A DNA stretch of 64,000 bases from Rhizobiaceae bacterium (GCA_017643025.1 JAEPOG010000004.1:310001-374000), one strand, 5' to 3'. Positions 37,735 to 47,208 are shown, counted from the first letter of the stretch. Program-made: numbers and translations. Notes: generated by a model not told the origin, from the sequence alone.

Positions 37735-38966
37735 TCGCGCCCAGACATATGGCCGCGGTGCTTGCATCCGTCGCTTCGGTACTCGCCGCATCGAACGTAA
37801 GTGCGGAGCTTGCGCCGCTCGAGCCCTACCAGATGGTTCGCTCGCTGCAGCTTGTTCAGGACCGTATCGCCGATGGCGATCATGCCGCGATACCCATGCA
37901 ACGCAAGCTCATTGAACTCATCGATGAGCGCCTGCGCTCGACCAACAGTGCCGACTATGACGACAAGCGCAACTATCGCGCCTTGCTGATCTACGCGATG
38001 AGCGGCGGCAATCCACGCACCGTCGAAGCGATCGTTAGGGGCCTTTCGCCCGAAGGCGAGGATGCGCAGCTCTCCGCTGGCATTCTCCATTATCTGCGCG
38101 GCAATCCGGGCGAGGCCACCACATCGCTCAAGGATGTCGATCCGCGCAACGTTGCGTCGGAAGTCTCCGCCTTCCTGGCACTGGTCAAGGGATCGATTGC
38201 CGCCAACGACGACCCGGAACAGAGTCTCGTATTCCTCGATCTTGCGCGGGTCATGGGCCCGGGAACCCTTATCGAAGAGGCCGCATTGCGGCGTTCGGCG
38301 GCGCTCACAATTTCGCAGCGCAAGCCCGGCGAGTTTCTGTCGATATCGGAACAATATGTGCGTCGGTTCCTCCGCTCGCCCTACGCGAGCCAGTTCGCCG
38401 ACGCATTTGTCGAGGGTGTAGCCGAACTTCAGGGATCGATAGACCTCGACGTCGTGGCCGACATCATCGGGGCAATGAGCCTCGAACAGGGCAAGGTCAT
38501 CTATCTGCGGCTAGCGCGCCGGGCAGCCATCGACCAGCAGTCCGAACTGCTGGTGTTCGCCCGCCACGGACTCGAGAAGATGGCGGCCGAGGTCGGATCT
38601 GAAAGCGACCCCAGGGCGATCCTCTATTCAACCGTCGCGGCTGTCACAACCGACGATGTCGATGCCGTGAGAGCACGGCTTGAGGCGATCGATCGACGCC
38701 GCTTGTCGGCGGGCGACCGCATGCTGCTCGACGCCGCCCTTCGCATTGTCGACGAGGTGACGAGTATGCCGGCGGTCGCCACGCACGAGCCGATGGTCAA
38801 CGAACCGGCCGCATCTGAACACGGCAGCACGGAAAGCGGGTCACGGGCCCGAACGGCTGACGCCAGGCGCGCCGATGACACTTCGGCGCAGAATGCCGCC
38901 TTTGTCGGAGACGTGCGCAAACAATTGGAGTCGATTGACCAGATGCTACAGGAGACTGGCCGATGA
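37731..38966 (+). CDS. motC: Chemotaxis/motility protein MotC
   Basis: A 411-residue periplasmic protein with a signal peptide ending ASNVSA, then the MotC-typical LAPLEPYQMVRSLQLVQDRIADGDHAAIPMQRKLIELIDERL. In Sinorhizobium MotC binds the periplasmic part of MotB and is stabilised by MotE (29596 here); it tunes motor speed. It overlaps motB and fliK by 4 nt each. The C-terminal 60 residues are low in complexity. Confidence 0.9.
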   Translation: MIAPRHMAAVLASVASVLAASNVSAELAPLEPYQMVRSLQLVQDRIADGDHAAIPMQRKLIELIDERLRSTNSADYDDKRNYRALLIYAMSGGNPRTVEAIVRGLSPEGEDAQLSAGILHYLRGNPGEATTSLKDVDPRNVASEVSAFLALVKGSIAANDDPEQSLVFLDLARVMGPGTLIEEAALRRSAALTISQRKPGEFLSISEQYVRRFLRSPYASQFADAFVEGVAELQGSIDLDVVADIIGAMSLEQGKVIYLRLARRAAIDQQSELLVFARHGLEKMAAEVGSESDPRAILYSTVAAVTTDDVDAVRARLEAIDRRRLSAGDRMLLDAALRIVDEVTSMPAVATHEPMVNEPAASEHGSTESGSRARTADARRADDTSAQNAAFVGDVRKQLESIDQMLQETGR

Positions 38967-40306
38967 GTTTGGCTGTTGTTGTCGCCGACACCGCCAATGG
39001 CGGTGCAGCCTCCAGGGCGGACAAGAAGGTGCCCAAGACCGGCGGCGATGACGCCGCGGGCTTCGGAAAGCTCGTCAAGGATGACGCTGGCCAGGAACCG
39101 CTGACCCGGGCCAATCGCCAGAGCACCGAGGAGAGTAGCGAAGGTGGGGACCGCGGTGACGGTGCGGACGGCATCTGGGGCCGCTTCGTGTCGCTCTTCG
39201 AGCGGGCGGTTGCGCCCGAAAAGACAGCTCACGCCGACGAGCCCGGCGCGGACCCTGAAGAGGCTGCCGGCGACAGCGGCGAGGACGCGGCCATAGAGAT
39301 CGACACGCACCGCGCGTTCCCGCCCGCAAGCCAATCCGCAAACCGTGCCAGCGGCGTGGTGGGCCTAGCGAGAGCTACGGAGCGCGTTGCCGACCACGCC
39401 ACACCGGGCATCGGCAACTCTGACGGAAAGGTCCAGACAAAGGGCACCGATCAGGCACGCCAGACGCAAACGGGAGCAGGAGGCGCCACGTCAATGGTAG
39501 CGCCTGACGGTGACGCGCAAACCGACGCGGTTGTCGACGTCCAGTCACGTTCGGGCATGGCGCGCGCCATTGGCGACGAGGCCGGCCGCGAGGGCCCGTC
39601 GAGGCCGACCCTTGAAGCATCTGCGATCGGGCGCGAAGCCAAGCGCGACGCGGAAACGCAATCCGATTCCGGCAACGGCAAGGACCGAGGCAGCGGGCAG
39701 AATGGCGGCCAGTCTACCAGTGGCGCGCGCATCGCCGGCGTTTCGGTTCTGGCGCAGCAAAGCGCGCCGGCTCCGGCGGCGTTTGCCCAGATGGTGCCAG
39801 CGATAAGCGAAACGGGTTCAGCGCTGGCATCCTCGCTCGCGGAAGAGATTCTGCCCGGTGCGCGTGCCGAGGCGGCAAGCCTCGGCGGAATGTCGCGTCC
39901 AACGGCGTCGTCACCCATCACGACGCTCAGAATCCAGCTTCAGCCCGCCGAACTCGGCATGGTGACAGCGCGCATCTCCGGCACGGAGGGCCAGCTCTCG
40001 ATCGAGATAACGGTCGACAACGCCGAAGCGCGGCAGCGCCTGTCGACTGACAGCGACAGTCTCGTCACGGCGTTGCGCGGGGTTGGTATCGAGGTGGACC
40101 GGGTCACCGTGCAGCAGTCCCAGGCAGGCACGGGGACCAACTCGAACGGCTCCGGCCGGGGCGACTTCACCCAGTCCGGTGAAAGCCGCGGTGAACGGAA
40201 CGACCAGTCAGGCAGACAGGGCTCGGAGCGCAATCATGGCGGAAGCAGGCAAGATGCTCAGGGCTCCAAGGCCTCTGCGGCTGCTGGCAGCGGCGTTTAC
40301 ATTTAG
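38963..40306 (+). CDS. fliK: Flagellar hook-length control protein FliK (MotD)
   Basis: A 447-residue protein with a long, disordered, charged N-terminal region (about 1-290). The conserved FliK C-terminal domain (about 310-395) reads ITTLRIQLQPAELGMVTARISG followed by LSIEITVDNAEARQRLSTDSDSLVTALRGVGIEVDRVTV. It measures hook length and flips FlhB specificity. It follows motC with a 4-nt overlap, the place called motD in Sinorhizobium. Its 3' end overlaps the transglycosylase gene by 71 nt. Confidence 0.88.
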   Translation: MSLAVVVADTANGGAASRADKKVPKTGGDDAAGFGKLVKDDAGQEPLTRANRQSTEESSEGGDRGDGADGIWGRFVSLFERAVAPEKTAHADEPGADPEEAAGDSGEDAAIEIDTHRAFPPASQSANRASGVVGLARATERVADHATPGIGNSDGKVQTKGTDQARQTQTGAGGATSMVAPDGDAQTDAVVDVQSRSGMARAIGDEAGREGPSRPTLEASAIGREAKRDAETQSDSGNGKDRGSGQNGGQSTSGARIAGVSVLAQQSAPAPAAFAQMVPAISETGSALASSLAEEILPGARAEAASLGGMSRPTASSPITTLRIQLQPAELGMVTARISGTEGQLSIEITVDNAEARQRLSTDSDSLVTALRGVGIEVDRVTVQQSQAGTGTNSNGSGRGDFTQSGESRGERNDQSGRQGSERNHGGSRQDAQGSKASAAAGSGVYI

Positions 40307-40829
40307 CTTAGCGGCTAGCGCCGCGGCCGCTTCCGCGAATGTTTGCGAACAACACATCGCGACTGCGGCGGCACGCTACGACATCCCCGCGGCCATCCTA
40401 TACGCCGTCGGCCTGACCGAGACCGGCCGCAGGGGCAGCCTCTACCCGTACGCCTTGAACATCGAGGGTCGGTCGGTATTCCCCAGATCGGCCGCCGAGG
40501 CGCTACTCGAATTCGAGAAGGCGCGCAGCCAGGGCAAGACGCTCATCGATCTGGGCTGCATGCAGATCAACCACCACTACCACGCCGACCAGTTCCGCAG
40601 CCCACGCGAGATGCTCGACCCGGCGGCGAATGTCGACTACGCCGCGCGATTCCTCAAAAGGCTGCGCGGCGAACACGACACCTGGTCGATGGCGGTCGCT
40701 CGTTACCACGCCGGACCCAACAATGACCCGGCTCAAAAACGCTATATCTGCCGTGTCATCGCCAACCTTGTCGCGACAGGTTTTGGACAATGGACTCCTC
40801 AGGCGCGCGGCTTTTGTTCTTCGGGATAA
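40236..40829 (+). CDS. Flagellar-island lytic transglycosylase (SltF-like)
   Basis: A 197-residue exported SLT-domain enzyme that opens peptidoglycan for the growing rod. It has a signal peptide (to about residue 35, ending AASAAAASA), then the catalytic-Glu region ARYDIPAAILYAVGLTETGRRG and the LGCMQINHHYH and VARYHAGPNN motifs of goose-type transglycosylases. It starts inside the end of fliK in another frame (71-nt overlap); an ATG at 40254 is an alternative. Its location suggests the role played by SltF in Rhodobacter, since the FlgJ-like protein at 50561 lacks a hydrolase domain. Confidence 0.85.
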   Translation: MAEAGKMLRAPRPLRLLAAAFTFSLAASAAAASANVCEQHIATAAARYDIPAAILYAVGLTETGRRGSLYPYALNIEGRSVFPRSAAEALLEFEKARSQGKTLIDLGCMQINHHYHADQFRSPREMLDPAANVDYAARFLKRLRGEHDTWSMAVARYHAGPNNDPAQKRYICRVIANLVATGFGQWTPQARGFCSSG

Positions 40830-41050
40830 CGAATCTACGTAAGTTTGGGCTTACAAAAGCAATGTTGCGGATAAGAAACGAAACCTAAAAACCCTTTATT
40901 TTCAATGTTTGGCGGCCGGTTCGTGACGTGATTGCCGCCTTTCCGGCGACTCCCAAGATTTCGGCTGTAAGATTTGGGTGTTGTGCCCGATTCCCGGCAA
41001 CGGATACCCCTCGATTAACAGTTTATGAAACTGATTCGGAGGGCGGGCCG
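40830..41050 (+). promoter_or_regulatory. AT-rich promoter region of ftcR, with palindrome
   Basis: A 221-bp gap. The left part is AT-rich (AAACCTAAAAACCCTTTATTTT). Near the gene, CAGTTT-atg-AAACTG at 41019-41033 is a perfect 6-bp inverted repeat centred 25 bp before the ftcR ATG. GTAAG...CTTAC lies near the left end. VisNR control of ftcR/rem is known in Sinorhizobium; whether either repeat is the site is not known. Confidence 0.45.
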
Positions 41051-41719
41051 ATGATAGTTATCGTGGATGAGCGCGATCTCGTAAAACAAGGTTACAATTC
41101 GCTTTTTGATCGCGAGGGGGTCGCAAGCGCGGGCTTCGGATCGAGCGAATTCGGCGAGTGGGTCGAGAGCGCCCCGGACGACGATTTGAAGGCCGTTGAC
41201 GCCTTCCTTATCGGCGAATGTTCCACCGACATCGTATCTCCCCGCAGGCTGCGGGATCGCTCCGGTGCGCCTGTGATTGCGCTGGCCGAACAGCACTCCC
41301 TTGAAAACACGCTGAGACTGTTCGACGCCGGCGTCGACGACGTCGTGCGCAAACCCGTCCACATCCGGGAAATTCTCGCGCGCATCTCCGCAATTCGCCG
41401 CCGCGCCCAGGAGATGGAGACGTTCACCACCGTCGGCGACATGCGCATCTTCAGCGACGGCCGCGATCCCGAAATCGCCGGCGATCCGATGCCGTTGCCA
41501 CGCCGCGAACGGCGCATTCTCGAGTATCTGGCGGCTAATTGCGGCCGCCGGGTCACCAAGACCCAGGTATTCAACTCCATCTACGGCATCTTCGATGGCG
41601 AGGTGGAAGAGAACGTGGTCGAAAGCCACATCAGCAAGCTGCGCAAGAAGCTTCGTGACAGGCTCGGTTACGACCCGATCGATTCAAAGCGCTTTCTTGG
41701 CTACCGGCTCGTCGTGTGA
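41051..41719 (+). CDS. ftcR: Flagellar transcriptional regulator FtcR (Rem orthologue)
   Basis: A 222-residue OmpR-type regulator with an N-terminal receiver-like domain (about 1-115) and a C-terminal winged helix (about 130-222, [30 protein letters not shown]...[10 protein letters not shown]). The acidic pair (Asp6-Glu7) and the beta-5 Lys101 are present. The strand-3 position that normally holds the phosphorylated Asp reads LIGE (Gly55-Glu56), so it is probably not activated by normal phosphorylation. FtcR/Rem links VisNR to the flagellar structural genes. The ATG at 41051 has GGAGGG upstream; a longer frame from 40928 has no domain support. Confidence 0.9.
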   Translation: MIVIVDERDLVKQGYNSLFDREGVASAGFGSSEFGEWVESAPDDDLKAVDAFLIGECSTDIVSPRRLRDRSGAPVIALAEQHSLENTLRLFDAGVDDVVRKPVHIREILARISAIRRRAQEMETFTTVGDMRIFSDGRDPEIAGDPMPLPRRERRILEYLAANCGRRVTKTQVFNSIYGIFDGEVEENVVESHISKLRKKLRDRLGYDPIDSKRFLGYRLVV

Positions 41720-41847
41720 TCATTCGACGGGCGGCTTATGCGAAAAACCGCCGACATCTCCATTGAAAACTCTGCGAAAGCCAGCTTCGCGCAAGTCAGG
41801 TGGCCTATCCTCGTGACCATTGGCCTGGATTATGAGGAGAATAGGCA

Positions 41848-43107
41848 ATGAGCCTTTTTGGGATGATGCGTACCGGCGTCTCCGGCATGGCGGCACAAGC
41901 GACCCGCCTGGGCACGGTGGCCGACAACATCGCCAACTCCAGCACCACCGGCTACAAAAAGGCCAAAGCGGAATTCTCCACCCTGGTGATCCCCAGCAAC
42001 GGCGGCACATACGCCTCGGGCGGTGTCACCTCCAACGTCCAGAACAACGTATCGAAACAAGGCGTCCTGCAATACACAACCTCGACGACTGACCTGGCGG
42101 TCAGCGGCCAGGGCTTCTTCATCGTCCAGGACAGCAGCGGCGTCCCTTTCCTGACCCGCGCCGGTTCTTTCGTGCCGGACGGCCAGGGCCGGTTGGTCAA
42201 TGCGGCCGGCTACCAGCTGATGGGCTACTCCTATGCGGGCGGCGCACCAACCGTTACGGCGAACGGCTTCGACGGACTTGAAGCGGTGACAGTCTCGCAG
42301 GCGTCGCTCGTAGCCAATCCTTCGACTGCCGGCACCCTGGCGGCCAATCTGCCAGAGTCGGCTGCGATCGTACCGGCCGGCTCGCTGCCGTCCGACAACG
42401 TCGTCGGCTCGCAGTACTCGTCCAAGACATCGCTCGTCGCTTACGGCGATCTCGGCGGCGAAATCATGCTTGACGTGTATTTCACGAAGACGGCTGCCAA
42501 CACGTGGGAAGTCGCAGTTTTCGACAGGGCGCAGGCGACCGCCGGCACATTCTTTCCATACGGTGCGGCGCCCCTTGCAACCCAGACGCTCGATTTCGAC
42601 GGGACAACCGGCCAACTTACCGCGCTGAGCGCCACAGACATCACCATCCCCGTGCCTGGCGGCCAGAACCTGCTTCTCAACATGGGTGCCATGACCCAAT
42701 TGACGAGCGGCTTCACGCTCTACGACGCATTCGTGAACGGCAACGCACCAAGCTCGATCGAGCAGGTGGAGATCAGCGAGAACGGCACAGTATTCGCACA
42801 ATACAGCGACGGCTCGCTACGTGCCCTCTACAGGATTCCGCTGGCCAACGTTCAATCGCCCGACCGGCTGCAGTCCCTCCCCGGCAACGTGTTCAGCCAG
42901 AGCTCCGGTTCCGGCACAGTGCGCATCGGCTTCCCGACCGAGGGCGAGGTCGGCAAGGTCGTCTCGGGCGCGCTGGAAAGCTCCAATGTCGACATCGCCG
43001 AGGAGCTCACGACCATGATCGAATCGCAACGCAGCTACACGGCAAATTCCAAAGTGTTCCAGACCGGCTCCGAGTTGATGGAGATCCTGGTCAACCTCAA
43101 GCGCTAA
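41848..43107 (+). CDS. flgE: Flagellar hook protein FlgE
   Basis: A 419-residue hook subunit. The N-terminal motif is GMAAQATRLGTVADNIANSSTTGYKKAKAEF, then DLAVSGQGFFIVQDSSG. The C-terminal segment is LESSNVDIAEELTTMIESQRSYTANSKVFQTGSELMEILVNLKR. AGGAGA precedes the ATG. It lies 128 bp after ftcR and begins the late structural block flgE-flgK-flgL. Confidence 0.95.
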   Translation: MSLFGMMRTGVSGMAAQATRLGTVADNIANSSTTGYKKAKAEFSTLVIPSNGGTYASGGVTSNVQNNVSKQGVLQYTTSTTDLAVSGQGFFIVQDSSGVPFLTRAGSFVPDGQGRLVNAAGYQLMGYSYAGGAPTVTANGFDGLEAVTVSQASLVANPSTAGTLAANLPESAAIVPAGSLPSDNVVGSQYSSKTSLVAYGDLGGEIMLDVYFTKTAANTWEVAVFDRAQATAGTFFPYGAAPLATQTLDFDGTTGQLTALSATDITIPVPGGQNLLLNMGAMTQLTSGFTLYDAFVNGNAPSSIEQVEISENGTVFAQYSDGSLRALYRIPLANVQSPDRLQSLPGNVFSQSSGSGTVRIGFPTEGEVGKVVSGALESSNVDIAEELTTMIESQRSYTANSKVFQTGSELMEILVNLKR

Positions 43108-43139
43108 CCCGACTTCGCGGGGTCTGAAGGCCAAAAGAC

Positions 43140-44600
43140 ATGTCTCTGTCGACAGCACTGGGCATCGCACAGTCAGCGCTTCTCAATACGCAGCGGCAGA
43201 CGACCATTGTCTCACGCAACGTCTCTGAGTCCTCAAATCCAGATTACGCGCGCCGCGGCACCATGCTGTCGAAGTCGCCCAACGGGGCGGCGATTGTCGA
43301 TGTCCGGCGCAGCGTCAACGAGGTCCTGTTCCGGCAGAATCTGGCGGCCATGTCGTCATGGTCGGCCCAAAACACCCTGCTTACCGGGCTCGATCGTCTC
43401 GACATAGATGTTTTCGGGACCGAAAACGCCAATTCGCCGGCGCGGTTGCTCGGCGAATTGCAGCAGGCCCTGCAAACCTACAGCGGCTCGCCATCGAATG
43501 TCAGCGTAGCCGAAACGGCGGTCGAACGGGCACGCCAGCTGGTAAGCGCACTCAACAACGGCTCCAATACGATCCAGGCATTTCGCGGTGACATCGACCG
43601 CCAGATCGTCACCACCGTGAAAGATCTGAATACTCTGCTTGCGGATTTCCACGCCGCCAACAGCGAGGTGGTTGCCGGCACGAATGTCGGGCGCGATGTC
43701 AACGATGCCCTGGACCAACGCGACGCCATCCTGAAGAAGATTTCGGAAATCGTCCCCGTTTCCGCCATCAAGCGCGGGGCCAACGATGTGATGCTCACCA
43801 CGACCGCGGGGGTAACACTCTTCGAGACCGTTCCGCGGGAAGTGACCTTCACGCCGACCGCAGGTTACGCAGCCGGTGCTTCCGGCAACTCAATCTATGT
43901 CGATGGCGTTCCGCTGACCTCCGGGTCGGGTGCGAACACCACTGCATCGGGCAGCCTGTCTGCAATGATCCAGTTGCGAGAGGACGTGGCCGGTGGAATG
44001 CAGGCGCAACTCGACGAAATTGCGCGGGGGTTGATCACCGCCTTTGCCGAAACCGATCCTCTAGGAGTCGATCCGGATCTTGCCGGTCTCTTTACCTGGC
44101 CCGGCGGCCCGGCGCTGCCCGCTGCCGGCACACTGGAGAACGGTCTCGCACGCGTCATCCGCATCAATGCGGCTTACGACTCGACTGTCGGCGGCAACCC
44201 GCATCTGTTGCGAGACGGCGGCGCAAACGGCGCTACCTATATCCACAACACGACGGGCGGGGCCGCCTATACCAACCTGCTGATCAGCTACGACAACAAG
44301 CTCTCGGCGCCGATGGCCTTCGACGCCGGAGCCGGCATTGCGGGAACGGTCAGCCTGTCCGACTACTCGACCGAGTCGATTGGATGGTTCTCGGCACTAC
44401 GCCAGGACGCTTCGCGGGCAACGGAAAACAAGAGTGCCCTGATGATGCGCACATCCGAGGCGCTCTCGAACGTCACCGGCGTAAACATCGACGAGGAGAT
44501 GTCGCTGCTCCTCGACCTTGAACACAGCTACCAGGCATCCGCCAAGCTGGTGCAGACGGTCGACAATATGCTGGCCGCACTCCTGGATGCGGTGAGGTAG
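43140..44600 (+). CDS. flgK: Hook-associated protein 1 FlgK
   Basis: A 486-residue hook-filament junction protein. The N-terminal heptad region (LGIAQSALLNTQRQTTIVSRNVSESSNPDYARRG) and the C-terminal NIDEEMSLLLDLEHSYQASAKLVQTVDNMLAALLDAVR are typical. It follows flgE by 32 bp and precedes flgL by 2 bp. Confidence 0.94.
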   Translation: MSLSTALGIAQSALLNTQRQTTIVSRNVSESSNPDYARRGTMLSKSPNGAAIVDVRRSVNEVLFRQNLAAMSSWSAQNTLLTGLDRLDIDVFGTENANSPARLLGELQQALQTYSGSPSNVSVAETAVERARQLVSALNNGSNTIQAFRGDIDRQIVTTVKDLNTLLADFHAANSEVVAGTNVGRDVNDALDQRDAILKKISEIVPVSAIKRGANDVMLTTTAGVTLFETVPREVTFTPTAGYAAGASGNSIYVDGVPLTSGSGANTTASGSLSAMIQLREDVAGGMQAQLDEIARGLITAFAETDPLGVDPDLAGLFTWPGGPALPAAGTLENGLARVIRINAAYDSTVGGNPHLLRDGGANGATYIHNTTGGAAYTNLLISYDNKLSAPMAFDAGAGIAGTVSLSDYSTESIGWFSALRQDASRATENKSALMMRTSEALSNVTGVNIDEEMSLLLDLEHSYQASAKLVQTVDNMLAALLDAVR

Positions 44601-44602
44601 TC

Positions 44603-45652
44603 ATGAAGACGACCTTCATCTCCTCCTACAACACCAACCAGGCGGTTCGGACGCATCTCATGAAGATGCAGGCCGAACTGGTGAAGGTCGAGCGCGAGGT
44701 CGTGACCGGAAGGGTTGCGGACGCCGGCCTCAAGCTGGGCTCGCGAACCGGCCACTCGATTTCGCTGCAACGCGATGTCGAACGGCTCAGCGGCATCATC
44801 GATTCAAACTCGCTGGCGTCGTCGCGCCTTAGCGCAATCCAGCACGGTCTCCAGAGCCTTTCCGACCTCTCGCAGACGTTCCTGTCGACGATGACCGCCG
44901 CTGTGTCCGGTTCGGTCTCGCCGTCAATCGCGAAGACGGAAGCGATCTCTGCCATCACGACGATAACGGGCGTACTGAATTCCAGCATGAACGGCGAAAA
45001 TCTGTTCGCCGGCATCAATACCGACGTCACCCCCATCAACGACTTCTTCGCAACCGGGTCGCCTGCAAGAACGGCGATGGAAGCTGCTTTCGCAACTCAT
45101 TTCGGTTTTGCCTACAACTCGGCCGCCGCTGACGGCGTCGACGCCGCGGCGATGGAAAATTTCCTGACCACGGTCATCGAGCCCCAGTTCATGGGCGCCG
45201 ACTGGACGACCAATTGGTCGAACGCATCGGACGAAACGATCACCGCGCGCATTTCAATGAACGAGACAGCGTCTGCCTCCGTCAGCGCCAATTTCGAAGG
45301 CGCTCGCAGGGTCATGATGGCGGCGGCTTCCGTGGCGGTCTTCTTCGACGGCAGCCTCAACGCGAACGCTCTGAACTCGGTGGTGGAACACGCTGCGTCC
45401 ATGACCGCGCGTGGCGTATCGGCCATAGGCCAGGAACAGGCCAAGACGGGTATCGTGGAGCAGCGCATCACCAATGCGAGTGAACGCCTTCAGATGCAGA
45501 TCAACATCTTCGAAGGCAAGATCTCCGACCTGGAAGGCGTCGATGCCTACGAGGCTTCGACGCGCGTTTCGACCCTGCTCGCACAGATCGAAACGGCCTA
45601 CACGCTCACCTCGCGCATCCGCCAGCTAAGCCTCGTCCGGTATCTCCCATGA
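44603..45652 (+). CDS. flgL: Hook-associated protein 3 FlgL
   Basis: A 349-residue flagellin-like junction protein. The N-terminal half shows the flagellin helix pattern (MKMQAELVKVEREVVTGRVADAGLKLGSRTG), and the C-terminal half has SERLQMQINIFEGKISDLEGVDAYEASTRVSTLLAQIETAYTLTSRI. It ends in SLVRYLP. It is shorter and more diverged than the flagellin at 32256 and follows flgK, which gives the FlgL assignment. Confidence 0.92.
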   Translation: MKTTFISSYNTNQAVRTHLMKMQAELVKVEREVVTGRVADAGLKLGSRTGHSISLQRDVERLSGIIDSNSLASSRLSAIQHGLQSLSDLSQTFLSTMTAAVSGSVSPSIAKTEAISAITTITGVLNSSMNGENLFAGINTDVTPINDFFATGSPARTAMEAAFATHFGFAYNSAAADGVDAAAMENFLTTVIEPQFMGADWTTNWSNASDETITARISMNETASASVSANFEGARRVMMAAASVAVFFDGSLNANALNSVVEHAASMTARGVSAIGQEQAKTGIVEQRITNASERLQMQINIFEGKISDLEGVDAYEASTRVSTLLAQIETAYTLTSRIRQLSLVRYLP

Positions 45653-45693
45653 CCGTACGTCCGGTAACATTCAATCAGAGAGCCTGACCCATA

Positions 45694-46041
45694 ATGTACC
45701 AGTTCTCATACGCAGACATTCAGACCGACTCGGTGGCCGACGCGCGCGACCGGGAGCGCCAACTCCTTACCCGGTCGATCGAAATGCTTTCCCTCGCTTC
45801 GGAAGCCGGTCCGCGATCGCCGCAGGCGGTCGAGGCACTTCATTTCGTCAACCGGATATGGACGACCTTTCTGGAAGACCTCGGAAGCGAGGACAACGAG
45901 CTGCCGCACGAACTGCGCGCAAACCTGATTTCGATCGGGCTATGGCTGCTGCGCGAAACAGAAGCAGTGCGCCAGGGCCGTTCCCAGAATTTCGAGGGAA
46001 TTATCGAGGTGTCGCAGATCATCCGCGACGGGATTCAATGA
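45694..46041 (+). CDS. flaF: Flagellin biosynthesis regulator FlaF
   Basis: A 115-residue cytoplasmic protein matching FlaF: an N-terminal YADIQTDSVADARDRERQLLTRSIEMLSLA and a helical C-terminus with LPHELRANLISIGLWLLRETEAVRQG. In alphaproteobacteria FlaF promotes flagellin translation and secretion, antagonising FlbT. It overlaps flbT by 4 nt. Confidence 0.92.
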   Translation: MYQFSYADIQTDSVADARDRERQLLTRSIEMLSLASEAGPRSPQAVEALHFVNRIWTTFLEDLGSEDNELPHELRANLISIGLWLLRETEAVRQGRSQNFEGIIEVSQIIRDGIQ

Positions 46042-46469
46042 GCCAAACCCTGCGCATTACCCTCAAGGCGAACGAGAAGATCTACGTCAACGGCGCGGTG
46101 ATCCGCGCCGACCGGAAGGTCTCGCTGGAATTGCTCAACGATGTTCAGTTCCTGCTCGAGACGCATGTCCTGCAACCGGAGGACGCGCGCACCCCGGTCA
46201 AGCAGCTCTATTTCATCGTGCAGGTGATGCTGATGAACCCTGGAAACTGCGAGGAAGCACGCAACCTGTTCCGACAGACGCTGCCGTCCTTGCTCGACAC
46301 CTTCTCCGACCCGCACATCCTGTCGACGCTCAAGCACGTCGACCAGCTGGTCGGCGAGGACCGCCCCTATGAAGCTCTGAAGGCCATTCGCGGCCTGTTC
46401 ACGCTCGAGCATGAAATTCTGAACCCCGGCGCCGAACGCGCTCCGATTGCACTAGTCGCAGGAGAATAG
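46038..46469 (+). CDS. flbT: Flagellin translational repressor FlbT
   Basis: A 143-residue FlbT-family protein (LRITLKANEKIYVNGAVIRADRKVSLELLNDVQFLLE...). FlbT binds the flagellin mRNA leader in Caulobacter and reduces its translation and stability until hooks are complete. The ATG at 46038 overlaps flaF by 4 nt; a longer ORF from 45858 is out of frame with flaF and rejected. The structured flagellin leader (32135-32182) is a possible target. Confidence 0.92.
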   Translation: MSQTLRITLKANEKIYVNGAVIRADRKVSLELLNDVQFLLETHVLQPEDARTPVKQLYFIVQVMLMNPGNCEEARNLFRQTLPSLLDTFSDPHILSTLKHVDQLVGEDRPYEALKAIRGLFTLEHEILNPGAERAPIALVAGE

Positions 46470-46473
46470 GACC

Positions 46474-46872
46474 ATGATCGTCGAAAGCACCAACTCCGCA
46501 ACCGGCGCCGCCGGCGGACCGGCAGCGGCGTCGTCCGGGGCAGCCGTCGACTATCAGGCCTTCCTGAAACTGCTGGTCGCGGAGATGAAGAACCAGGACC
46601 CGACCAATCCAATGGAATCGACGGAATATGTGGCGCAGCTCGCTTCGTTCTCTCAGGTCGAGCAATCGGTCCAGATCAACAAGAAGCTGGACGATCTTCT
46701 CGCCGCGAGTTCGCTCACCCAGGCGGGCGCCCTGATCGGCCGCGAAATCACCTCCGGCGATGGCGCCGTTACCGGCACGGTTGCGGAGGTGAAACTCTAC
46801 AGCGACGGCATCGTCGCCAAATTGCAGACTGGCGAAGAGGTCGTGGTCACCGCCGGCGTCGTCATTCGCTAG
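46474..46872 (+). CDS. flgD: Flagellar hook capping protein FlgD
   Basis: A 132-residue short FlgD. The conserved part reads YQAFLKLLVAEMKNQDPTNPMESTEYVAQLASFSQVEQSVQINKKL, which identifies the hook scaffold protein. It lacks the C-terminal Ig/FLG-D domains of the about 230-residue enterobacterial protein, as usual in rhizobia. It starts 4 bp after flbT. Confidence 0.93.
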   Translation: MIVESTNSATGAAGGPAAASSGAAVDYQAFLKLLVAEMKNQDPTNPMESTEYVAQLASFSQVEQSVQINKKLDDLLAASSLTQAGALIGREITSGDGAVTGTVAEVKLYSDGIVAKLQTGEEVVVTAGVVIR

Positions 46873-46875
46873 ACC

Positions 46876-47142
46876 ATGAACGAAGCCGACGCCCTCGATA
46901 TCGTCCAGTACGCCATCTGGACAGTTCTGTCGGCATCCGCGCCGGCCGTGATCGTCGCCATGGTGGTCGGCGTCGGCATCGCGCTGGTTCAGGCACTCAC
47001 CCAGGTGCAGGAAATCACGCTGACATTCGTGCCCAAGATCGTCGCCATCCTGCTGGCGATCGCGCTCTCCGGACCCTTCGTCGGCGGTCAGGTCAACGGT
47101 TTCACAACTGTCGTGTTCCAGCGCATCGAAACCGGGTTCTGA
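46876..47142 (+). CDS. fliQ: Flagellar export gate protein FliQ
   Basis: An 88-residue protein with two membrane helices: AIWTVLSASAPAVIVAMVVGVGIALVQALTQVQEITLTFVPKI and IVAILLAIALSGPFVGGQV. The linking QALTQVQEITLTFVPK is the FliQ signature. It starts 3 bp after flgD. Confidence 0.94.
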   Translation: MNEADALDIVQYAIWTVLSASAPAVIVAMVVGVGIALVQALTQVQEITLTFVPKIVAILLAIALSGPFVGGQVNGFTTVVFQRIETGF

Positions 47143-47208
47143 CATACCGCTCTGGCGAACCCGCCACCTGTCCCATCCCCACGCAAGGTTGAGCGTCTAG
47201 GGTCTCGG

